From positions 1,657,630-1,721,629 of the forward strand of contig NW_024468916.1 in the NCBI RefSeq assembly GCF_011745365.1: a stretch of 64,000 nucleotides of DNA, given 5' to 3'. Both the position numbers and the translations under genes were made by a program. The stretch's first letter is position 1. Each line of letters opens with the position of its first letter. Positions 54,101-64,000 of this stretch are shown in pieces. The notes under the pieces were generated by a model. The model did no database searches, was not told the origin of the DNA, and was given only the letters and a program-made list of their open reading frames with translations. The DNA is from Cryphonectria parasitica EP155. Lineage: Eukaryota; Ascomycota; Sordariomycetes; Diaporthales; Cryphonectriaceae.

Positions 54101-57100
54101 AGTGGCACGTCAGGGGTAGAGACAGGGGCAGGTGCAAGGGAGCTCAGGGATCAGGGATAAGAGCGCACAGATTCAGGGACCAGGCCTAAGGAAGAAGTTC
54201 GGCGCGACTTCCCTGACCTATAACGGACGAGGAGCTTCTCTGTTGAGCTCCGGAACGGGTTAGACTTTGTGACTGCTAGTCTTGATTCTGCAATGCACTC
54301 TGCACTGCACCTCACTTTCATCACCCACCCACGACTTGCTTTTGCCTGTGCCCGCGCCAGACCTCCCCGCCTCCTTGCGAAACTAACCCCTCCTCTCCTC
54401 GCGCGCTTTCTCCTGCGCTCGTCACAATCACGACGGAATAGCCTGGCAGAGGTCTCAAACCTCTATTTCCACGCCCCAAACCCGCCCATCAGGGCCACAT
54501 TCAGCGCCCAGTCTCACGTACCTAACATAGCCACTGTCACCACAATGGGAAGGAAAAAAAGAGAAGAAAAAAAAAGAAGAAAAGCGCTTCGGAATCGACT
54601 ATCGACGGATGATATGGCCGCTTTGAGGACAATAGTACTGATCTTATAGCTTTGCTATGACCTTCGCGCCCGGCAGCCCGTCCATCTCAATCCCCTCGCA
54701 TTCCTCCACAATCACGGCTCACCGTACAGCAGACCAACATGATCGCCGTCACGCAACTCAGCCCCACGACCTAGCGTCTTCGATATACTATAGTAGATTC
54801 TGGATGCCCATATAGGTGGACCTTTTCCATCCGGCTTGCCAGCGACCCACTCGAGCAATGAGCAATCAGCGCGCTGACGGATAATGGGGCCTCGTCAGAC
54901 AATCTGGGGGTGGTGGTGGGTGGGTGTCTGGTCCCGGTTCTATCACCAAGTGCGGCGCCCAGCCGCCTATGACCACGACCCTGTCGATACCACTACCACA
55001 GTACAATGCACAAGCAAGCAGCAGTCGTCACAGCCGGTCTGGACTCGGGTCTTCACGAGAGAGACCCCTCGTATGACTTGTGCGGCTGGCTCGCGACCTT
55101 CTTCTCCTTCGGCCGAGGTCAATATCCGATTAGGCCCTCTCTGGCCTCTCGAGACTGCGAGTCTTGGGGGGAGGGCAACGAATGTGACAAGTCATACACA
55201 TGCTCGCAAAGTCTAAAGGCACCCTCTCTTCGTATCGGTCCACCCGTCGCTGGCAGAGAGCCGGGGCTTGTGATGGGACTGCTCTTGGCTCATGCACATC
55301 TACATTCCGTGGCCAAGTTTTTCTTTCTTTTTTTCTTTTCTCCTTCTCTTTCACCTGTCACCCTCGCGGCGATCTGCGGGTCCACCGCCGCGAAACCTTG
55401 GTCTGCCATATCTCGTCAACTGGTGCACGTGCAGGTGGATGGATTGGCGGGTAACGTTCGATAAATTCTCCTTCGCGTATCCAGATACGCGACCCCTGCC
55501 GGGCGAACGCCACCTGCCACAGAGGTACCATACGGCAATGAGAACTGTTACACCGTCGTTGGATGGCATTTTGGCCTGGTGTTTCTGGTCATCACTCCTG
55601 CCCTCGCCACGACAGGACACGACAGGACAATAATGGGAAAGCACAGGGCCATAGTCGAAGCGGCATCCCCGTCTTGCGCCCCCTTTCAGGAGGCTGAGAG
55701 CCTCAGAAGAGCGACATTTCTCCACCAGGGCAGGGGCCGCTTTGCTTGGTTTGACAGATTTGACATGCATGATGACAGGGCTTGAGCAATGCAAGCCGGG
55801 GCAGCAGAGGAGGCCCTGACCCGTCTTTTATCAACCAAAACTGCCAAACCAGCCGCTGTTCATTTATTCTGAGCACACTTTTTCGAATCCTGGAAACTGA
55901 CCCCAGACCCTCTGTCGTTGACTGCGATTTTGACGTCCCAGACAGAACCCCTTGCAGGGTGGGTTCCGGCTCCATCCGCCAAAAGCCAATCCCTGATTGC
56001 CTTCCCGCCATCGACCCATGGGTCCATCCATCCCATCCATCTCATCCATCCGGCAGGACGGAGGACGAAGTTGGACCGAAGAAGATCATGATGAGGGGGG
56101 GCAACCACCGTCTCTCATAGTGGGCAGTGACAGAACATTGTACGCTGCAGTGGCTGATGGGCAGCTTCGCAGCGAGAACCGGAAGTGCCCGTGATCACCG
56201 GCAGGGGGGGAAGGCCAACAAGATCTGTCGACTAGCTGCCATTGTCTCAGCACTCTGAAGCCATCTGAAACATTCCGACGCGTGCCTGGTACGAGACAAG
56301 ACTTTGACGGCGCCGTGAGAACCTCGAGAGACATCTCTAGCAACGCCGACGTCAGCATTGACGACTACCAGCCCCAGCGCGGTCTGATCGACTGTGTTTT
56401 CTTTGACAGCAGCGTGTCACTCCACCCTCTCTTGCTCTCTCTCTCTGCTACTTAGCCCCAGGGGCAAACCGTGCAAAGAAAATCCCTGCCTGTCGTCAAC
56501 GTTCGCCCGAATTGTGATGTGCGCTCGTGTCTTCAAGCGACACTTAGCAGCAGGGCCTTCCCTCGTCACTCCGCGGGGCTAGCTAGGTGCAGCCGATATG
56601 GAATGCTTGCATAGCCAAGCAAATTTGGCCGAGTACATGCTGGAGCTACCGCAATAGCTTCCCAGGTAATGAGAAAGCAGCCACTAAGTATACACCCAAC
56701 AGGGCTGGCGATGGCCTCAGCTTAGGCAAAGGAGCCGGGGACAACCAAAAAAAAAAAGGGGGGGGGGGGCCGCGGCAACCGGCCAAGCAACAGAGCAGTT
56801 CCAGATCAGTTGTCTTTCGGCTGACTACAGCTACCGGGTGCCTGTAGAGCCGAGTTCCGGATGTACTATGTACCATGTACGGAGAACCTGTTCCAGGTGC
56901 GTGCTGCTTAATGCGACGAGGACAAGTAATTCACCCGCATCTCCCCCATTCTCCAGGTTGCTTGGAGCCAATACGCCGACGACACTGTTTTGTTCCTGCG
57001 CTTAAGCCTTCAATGAGGGCTCACAGGACCGGTCAGCGGCAGTGTCCGTTCGGACCCTGTTGGGGTGCCGCCACGACTCTCCTGCTCTACCAGTCTACAA

Positions 57101-59023
57101 TATGCTCATCCTCACCTGTCTACCAAAAACGATGTGCGGCTGCTAGGGCTCAGGGGACAAGATCAGGATCTGACAGCGGTGTGAAAACACAGCATGACAG
57201 GCCTTGGGGCCCAGATGTATCCGCGAGCCCGTTGATTGGCAGCCGGTGGTCAGAGCGGCACGTTGCACAGTAAGGACAAACCCAAAACCCCAAGGTGCCA
57301 CCAACAGACGCAACGACAGGGAGAGGACTCGCGGTGCAGGGTTCTGTGCCTTATCAAGAACTTACTCACCAAACAAGCCGTTCGTTGTGTCGAGGGCTAT
57401 CCTGGCCCTGCTGTCTCTAGCTTCGGTCTTAGAACTGCCTCCCCACACTTTGGGTTGCTGTCATTGAAAGGTTGCCATCAACAGAAGACGAACTGTCCAA
57501 GTTCGTCCACCACCCCTTCCCCGCCTCTTCTCTTGCTACTGATTTTTTTTTTTTTTTTTAGTACTTCTTTTCTTTATACTTTTATTTCTTCTCCCTTGAA
57601 TGATGTGACAAACTACCACCATCTCCTCGCATTGCTGTTGGACAGACCCTGTTTAGCTCCTGAATCCGGGGCGAGGAAGTCTGCTTTATGCACATGGTGC
57701 CGCGGCACTGGAAACCGATCGTGCCAGTTGTTCTGTGGATTTGAGCATCGAGTGATCTTTGTGGGATCAGGTAGCATAGTGCCAACATTAAACCTGCAGC
57801 AAGGATTGCCGGACCGAAGCCGCCAGGATGAAAAGAGGTAGAGAGTCGCCGGAATACCAATCCCGCCACGCCAGAATGCATGTGTCTTCCTGGGACTGGA
57901 CTCGACTGCCGAGAAGCACAGGCCCTTGCGTTGGGTTTACTGTTACATCACCTGCCTGCAGCCATCTGCGAGGCGGGCCCCTTTTGGGTTGCCAGCGGCT
58001 GTTCTGGGTGGAGATAACGGAGGACTGGGCTACCTTTCTTCTTGTGCCCCACCGACTGCAGACCACACTCACTGACTGGAATTCGCGAGAGATGCACCAG
58101 CCCAAGGGAAGTCTGGTCTAGTAAGGGACCAAAGAACTAGCCTGACGGACACATTACTGCATCTGTGATGATCACACATTTCCAGGTACACCTGATCACT
58201 TAAGAAAGAAGAAGAGAAAGAAAAGAAAAAAAAGAGTACTGTCTCGCGAGCCCACACGACTTGGTTCCAGGCCGTACAAGCCAGCCCGCTCCTCATAGGC
58301 CGAAACCCCCCTCCTACCCCCCTCTCCCCACCACATTCATGCTTTGGGAATTATGCTCATCAGCGTTCAAGACACAAAGTATGCACTGGGCTACACACTC
58401 TGCCGTTTCGATCTGATGTGGTGGTATTTTCCTCACTAATGAAAACAGGAGGCTTCCCACTGGGGGCTAAATCACCTTGGCCAGACCTGACCCTCCGTTT
58501 TCCCGTCCTGGGGAAAAGCAACAAGTACAATGTGCACAGCAATTTACTGTGCAATACTTCATAGGGCGAACAGTTACAACGCCAACGAAGGGGTATTGTG
58601 CTAACGCCTTGCGAATTGTAGGAGCACCTCTCCAAGACAAGCGATCACGCGTCCCAACTGGGGCCGACCAGGTTCAGATACGAATCGGATTCTGCCAAAC
58701 ACTGCAAGCATTGACATGGAAAGGACAACCCTGTGGCCCCCTCGCTCTCGGTATCCACCTTAAGATCCCAGGCCTTACCCGGAGCCGGCCCACTGGGTCC
58801 TCCTTATGTCAACGACTTGTCAAGAACTTGGCTTGGACTCTGGACTCAGACCCCTGTTCGGCCATAGCTCTGAGGTTCTATTACACTTGAAAGGCTGCAT
58901 GTGCATGACACAGCATGGCTGCCAACTCCCACGCTCACGATGCCCTATCTTTGCTGGTCCTCTTCTTTCGGTCCGTCTCGGAACCTCGGAACTTGGGCGA
59001 TCCCATCGTTCCAGAGCAAAGTG

Positions 59024-59054
<31 letters not shown>

Positions 59055-62000
59055 TCACTCACACTCACAAACGGATAGACCCAAGGTGCTGACAATGCAC
59101 ACAGGCACCAGCGCCTGGCCGATGCGTTTCCCGCTAGGGTCGGGGCGAACTGCCCGGCCCAGACTCTTCAACCGTTGCAAACGGACCTCGCCGACCCATA
59201 TTTTATGTCCCTTACTATATGGTTCAAGCAACGCGTGGGGCATATCACGCCAGCACAAGCCTTGAATAAATCTCCGGGTTCGGTAACGAGATGCAGCATC
59301 TCATCTGCAGCTCCACCTCTGGAGGAAGAGAGAGAAAGAGAAAACGAGCCAGCTGGCAACGACCAAAAGACCTCTTTACGCAGTTCTGGGGCACAGTCTT
59401 GACATGTTTCTTCCCAACATGCATGGGGATGGAGAGGGGAGGGGGGGAGCCACCAGGGTGAGGATCAGGAGTTTCCAAGCTATCCAACTCTTTACCCCTT
59501 GCGACCATAATCAAAGAGAACTGACTTGCCCTGTTAATTGGTTGGACTAAACCGGATTCTCAGGCTGGTGGCCGTTGTCGCTAGATCAGAGACCCGCATT
59601 TTCTCAGGCGATGCCCAGCCCAAGCGTTTCAACCTTATTTTGCCTATACCAGTCGAGAGACAGCAAAAAGGAATGAATTGGTAGATTGCAAACCTGGAAT
59701 CCTGGATACAGTACTTCAAACTGGGCCGTCGCAGGGCGTTTGCAAGGGTCCGGGATAATCATCCGGGTGGATGACTTACACAGAAAGCCTTGTAAATCCA
59801 GCCCCCCCCCCCTTTTCCCTCCCTCTCTCCCCAAACCCACAGTGTTCAAATGCTTTATTCCAAGTACCTACCCACCAAGCCACCCTCCCCCCTGCCTATA
59901 TGGGAGGCTCCCTGGTCCCCCGTCGTCTCTTGTCTCCATCCAGATTGGCAGGCCAGTAAGTACGTACCTCGTAATGCGGATAACATCTTGGTGAAAATCA
60001 GGACTGGGCCCCAAATGGGACGATGGGCTTCTGAAGTCTCTCAGAACGTCTCAACCACAGCTTGTCGAGGTCTTTCTTTCTGCCTCACTGACTAGCAGGA
60101 TCCCTCCTCTACTTGTCATCTCGAGTCGTTGTGTACAGCAGAAATCAGACCGACACACGGTCGCCCATTGCTCGGGGAGGTGAGCAATCGAGAGACAATT
60201 TGCGAACCTGGGAGATTGATGGCAACTCAAATCATCACGGGTCCACGACCATGCTGACCGGCCTATAATGCCGTCTATATTCGTCACCACTCTTGCGTCT
60301 TTTAGCCGTCTACCCCCCTCGGCTCTCATAAACTGCTACTGCGCTGTCTGATGGTGTAATGAGTCTGACCAAACTTGACCACCATCGTCTCTGGACCACA
60401 AAGGGAGCAACAGGACACGCCTCCCCCCTCGACCCTCGAAGCACCTGCGAATAGTACTTTTATCCAAGTCGACGTACGAAACGCCTAGAGATCCACAGCG
60501 CGACTGGACAATACATCTTGCTGGCCACGACGCCGCCGCAGGAAATAAAAAAGGAATATCACCTCGTCTGGGCAGGCAAGCCCGAAGATTTTCTGCTTGT
60601 GCCCGCTCTCTCGACAGAGTCAGTGCAGTGGCTTAAGAAGCTTTTCCCTTCTCGTGAGGTGGCTTTCTCGATCCTACCCTTTCGCCCTGGGCCAAAAGTG
60701 TGGTCGATCACGGCAGACTCTCGACGTTGTTTCTGCTGCATCCATCGCATTAGACTTGGCCTGTCTTCTTGTCACACCGAAACGTCCCATCGTTTCCTGA
60801 TCTGGATTGGCTGCTACCACTGTTCGACTGCCTCGTCTTTTTTTTCTTTTTCTTCTCTCTTTTTTTTATTTATTTATTCTTTGCTTTCTTTTTTCCTCTC
60901 TTGGGAAAGTTGTCCCTGCCCGAACATACATTTCCTTCCCGGCGTTCTATCCCTTCTCAGGCTGCGACGAGCAAAAGCAAGATCCGAGACGGCTCTAAGG
61001 GGGAAACCGCTGGATCCCGTCCGGTACAGACAGAGACGCCACTGGATTAGAAATCTGAGGAGAAGAGCCAGGGGGAACAAGATATTTTCCTCACTGGGGC
61101 GTAACACTATTTGACTTCCGCATTGGCTCTCTGGGCAGGTGGCGCTGTCCAATCTGGGCCTGTACCTTACACTACCCTCCCCCCCCCCTTCCAAACGTTA
61201 GCCATCCTCCTCGCCGTTCCCATTTGGGGCCCTTCTTGGCTTCTCGTTCTCGGGCACGGCTTCCCTTCTTGCTGGCATCTGCTAGAGTCCTTGTGCCAGC
61301 CGATCTGCCGTACCGATCGTGACCAACGTCCTCCACCACCCCTGCTCCCGTCCACTGAGAGGCAAGTCAACTCCCGCGATCCAACCCAAGCAGACGCAAA
61401 CTCAATCTTGTTTCTGGACCACGCTTTTTGGAATACCGCGCCTAGCCATCCCCCTGCCAGGGCCCTGCTTTTGCTCCAGTGAGAAGAGGCCCCTTGGGCC
61501 ACTGGGGTTGTCTGTCGGCTAGCCTGTTGCTTGTGGTGGTAATCACACACACACGCACGCACGCACACACACACACACATAACAGCTACACCCTGCCCGC
61601 GCCATCCCTCCCCCATAAGACGGTCGTCCTTGATGATGATGAGGTCTTCCTCATACACGAATGACCTGAGTTTTCTCTACAATTACCTATGGCCCTCGTC
61701 GATCATTGACGTTCATCATTTTTTCACTTCTTCTTCCTTGTTCCTTTTTTCTTTTCTTCTTCCTCTCCTTCTTACAAGCCGCTTCGTCGGTGGCTGCTCA
61801 CATTCGGACATCGATAACAACTAGCCTCGACGACTGTGTGCGCTGACACATGGGGGTATTCTAGAACAAGAGCTGTTGGTCTTTTGGGCACCGGATTCTC
61901 CAGAGCCATCATCTTGGGCTACCCTTCACCTCGAAGCCTTTCCTCGCGCTACAACCCCAACCCAATTTTCGAAAGATCTTCTGCGAGTCTTATACAGCCA

Positions 62001-62918
62001 CCACTCGGTTCTCAGCCTCGGCTTGCGGTTTTTCTATCATCTCAAGAGCACTTCATTGTATCAGAATTTCTTTCTAGGAAGTCGACGAAAAATCAGACCA
62101 CCTAGAAAACCACTTCGCTTCAACGCCAAGACCCAAATCGAGCCTCAAGACCTACAACGCCATTTCCGACCCGGAGCAAACCATTGTCTGTTCGAAAGCT
62201 TGGTCCTCAGCTAAGCCACCGCTGATCGCCCTGATCCCTCGTCCCCTAAAGGGTCTGTTGCCATCTGAGCTGGAGCACGACTTTAGCTTCTTTGGTAGCA
62301 TTCCTCGCGGCAGAGGCCGGCCGAATACGAGACGTGTGTGATAAACAATCAAACGACTACAGCCTTTGCCACTACTTTGTTGGGCTCCAGGTTAGTACAC
62401 AAGCATTTGTCCCCCTTGCTATTTGCCCACGGAAAAGAAGTTTTGTAGTATCAAGCTTGGACAATTTTTGAATTGTCTTGCCCAAGTTGCGTTGTTGGGT
62501 TGAGAGCAAGCGCGTCGAAAAAGAATCTGCGACCCTCGTCGTCAGATTGCTGATGGAAAGAGCGGTTTGTCTGCTTGCTTCGAAAAACAAAGAGGCGAGA
62601 CTCTTTGTTATCGTTTGGCTTGCTGATCGACGTGCTTGACCACCAAATACTTTGTGTGCAATTTCGGGGCAGGCTTCTTGTTGAATGGTGGATGGAACGC
62701 AAAAGTTACTGACATTGTGCATCCTAGGCGAAGAGCAAGAAGTGCGACTTGGGTCCTGACGCTGGACGCCCTCTTAGGACCAGGCAGTTGAAGTTGCTGT
62801 GTGCTGAAGACCGGTGAAAAATCATCGCTGTCTTCCGACCACAATAATCAGTGCCGGATCGATACACTACAACGTCCAGTTTTGCAGGGGGTTGTCTTCT
62901 TTGTTTGACGGTAAAGCA
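54101..62918. other. Gene-free region, part 3, upstream of the velvet gene
   Basis: No gene could be supported with confidence. A small ORF with good start context at 54545-54649 is described under findings. Contents include A11-G12 at 56747-56769, T-run near 57546-57559, (AC)n at 59024-59050 followed by TCAC units, C-run near 59802-59812, T-rich sequence at 60839-60880 and (AC)n at about 61545-61580. The last 1-2 kb may be a long transcribed leader of the velvet gene; this is inference. Confidence 0.45.
59024..59065. repeat. (CA)n followed by (TCAC)n
   Basis: About 13 CA units then several TCAC units. Confidence 0.85.
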
Positions 62919-64000
62919 ATGGCCTCGTACGACTTCGGAGGAGCCCAGCAATGGGGCCAACCATTATACTCGATGGGGGGAGCATCGCAGAATATGCTTC
63001 CACAAGTTGCGCCAGCGCCTCCTCCAGTGCAATCAACTTGGGACCACAGCTCACCGTATCGCCTAACGGTGAAGCAACAACCGGAAAGGGCCAAAGCAGC
63101 CAACGCAAAAGACAAGGACAGAAAGCCAGTAGACCCGCCACCGATCGTACAGCTTGACGTCGACCCCAGCTTAGACCCGCTCCAGGTGTACATAACGTCT
63201 CCGTACCTCTTTGTGCAGACGTTTCTGATAGGGGCCTCCTCCTCCGACCCGGAACCAGAGCTAAATTCGCTGACGGGAAACACCTGCACGAGCGGGCACG
63301 TTGTCAAGGACGACAGGGGAGCGCACAACATGATGTTTTGTCTGAACGACATATCCGTCAAGAAAGAGGGGACGTACCGCCTCAAGTTCTGCCTGTTCAA
63401 GCTCAACACAACCAGCGGAGACGCCGAAGCCCTTACGTCCATCTGCTCACAGCCATTTACGACCTACAGCGGAAGACATTTCCCAGGAATGTCAGAGTCG
63501 ACCTCCATGACTAGATTACTTGTCGATGCCGGGGTCCGACTGCGCCTCAGGAAAGAGTCCAAGGCGATGAGCACCAAGAAGAAGAACAACGCATTCGCGC
63601 AGATGATGGGTGGGCGGAACCAGGGCGGCGGCGGCGAGGAGGAGGAGGACCGGCCAGTCAAGCGCGTACGGTCCGAACCAGGCGACAAGGACAACACCAT
63701 GTCTCTGTACCCAAAACACGGCAGCTTTTCGACAACACACTCATACACGGGCCACTCGACGCCCTCGACCACCATGACCCACTATCCAGGCGCCTTCCAC
63801 ACCGTCACCTCCTCGCCGAGCCAGAGCATGGCGCCCATAGGCTCCATGTCTGGCCACTACGGCTCGAACCTGCAGCTCGGGCTAGACACCTCTGTCGGCC
63901 ACTACCACAGCCCCCCCTCGGCTGGCTCCAGCTACCAGTCGCCCGGGCGGCAATCCCCATCGACAGCATACCCGCTCCACGGCAGCGCAACATCGTCCCA
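62919..64000 (+). CDS. Velvet-domain regulator, VosA-like, cut by window end
   Basis: The frame stays open from ATG at 62919 (AAGCAATGGCC) to the last base: at least 360 codons, no intron needed. The velvet domain is about residues 45-213: YRLTVKQQPERAKAA, KDRKPVDPPPIVQLDV, ITSPYLFVQTFLIG, YRLKFCLF, FTTYSGRHFPGMSEST and VDAGVRLRLRKE. Velvet domains are NF-kB-like DNA-binding modules of the velvet family, which coordinates sporulation, light response and secondary metabolism. Lys64, Lys66, Arg68 and Lys69 have the spacing of the DNA-contact residues reported for A. nidulans VosA. After the domain come a basic KKKNN, an acidic GEEEEDRPVKRVRSE that could be a nuclear signal, and a Ser/Thr/His/Tyr-rich tail. 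VosA is preferred over VelB because of the KDKDRKPVDPPP block and the long C-tail; VelC is not excluded. Confidence 0.85.
   Translation, partial: MASYDFGGAQQWGQPLYSMGGASQNMLPQVAPAPPPVQSTWDHSSPYRLTVKQQPERAKAANAKDKDRKPVDPPPIVQLDVDPSLDPLQVYITSPYLFVQTFLIGASSSDPEPELNSLTGNTCTSGHVVKDDRGAHNMMFCLNDISVKKEGTYRLKFCLFKLNTTSGDAEALTSICSQPFTTYSGRHFPGMSESTSMTRLLVDAGVRLRLRKESKAMSTKKKNNAFAQMMGGRNQGGGGEEEEDRPVKRVRSEPGDKDNTMSLYPKHGSFSTTHSYTGHSTPSTTMTHYPGAFHTVTSSPSQSMAPIGSMSGHYGSNLQLGLDTSVGHYHSPPSAGSSYQSPGRQSPSTAYPLHGSATSS

Noticed and set aside
60518..61114. 198-codon plus ORF
   Set aside because: Contains a poly-Phe/Ser segment from a T-rich run and no domain; could be part of a long leader but not a supported gene.
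1..64000. CRISPR arrays, intact transposons, rRNA genes
   Set aside because: No regularly spaced unique-spacer repeats, transposase, reverse transcriptase, long terminal repeats or rRNA signatures were seen; repeats here are simple-sequence tracts.

Overview
This is a stretch of nuclear genome from a filamentous ascomycete (Pezizomycotina; I infer a Sordariomycete, but cannot name the species). The evidence is short GT-AG introns with CTGAC-type branch sites, complete Zn2Cys6, Clr5 and velvet regulators, mitochondrial complex I and dynactin genes, and a large amount of simple-sequence DNA between genes. I assembled splice models by hand from splice signals, reading-frame continuity and family-level protein conservation.

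Layout. (1) 1-4.5 kb, housekeeping: the 5' part of the complex I 51-kDa subunit (minus), the dynactin p27 subunit (plus), and a flavoprotein/ankyrin-like fusion (minus). (2) 5.7-16.2 kb, an accessory-looking block: a DOPA 4,5-dioxygenase-like protein, a SAM methyltransferase, a secreted GH43 glycosidase and a Zn2Cys6 regulator, all on the minus strand, with an atypical SDR divergent from the regulator. (3) 16.2-43.3 kb, widely spaced genes: a large ankyrin protein with a STAND-type N-terminal domain, a Clr5-domain protein, a ~1,000-residue disordered protein and a second Zn2Cys6 regulator, separated by 0.9-7.2 kb of low-complexity spacer. (4) 43.3-62.9 kb: 19.6 kb in which I cannot support any gene. 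(5) 62.9-64.0 kb: the start of a velvet-domain regulator resembling VosA, cut by the window end.

The most interesting points are: a Zn2Cys6 regulator whose conserved middle region is restored only by splicing in 6-nt and 4-nt microexons; a PPC-decarboxylase-like flavoprotein domain with altered catalytic motifs, fused to an F-box-like motif and WW-marked ankyrin-like repeats; an ankyrin protein carrying a ~92-residue three-ankyrin super-repeat behind a Helo/SesA-like N-terminus; a Zn2Cys6 domain with a 36-residue Cys3-Cys4 linker cut by an intron holding an AC microsatellite; and the very long empty region upstream of the velvet gene. I found no CRISPR array, intact transposon, rRNA or convincing tRNA. 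All functions are inferred from sequence patterns; no search was run.
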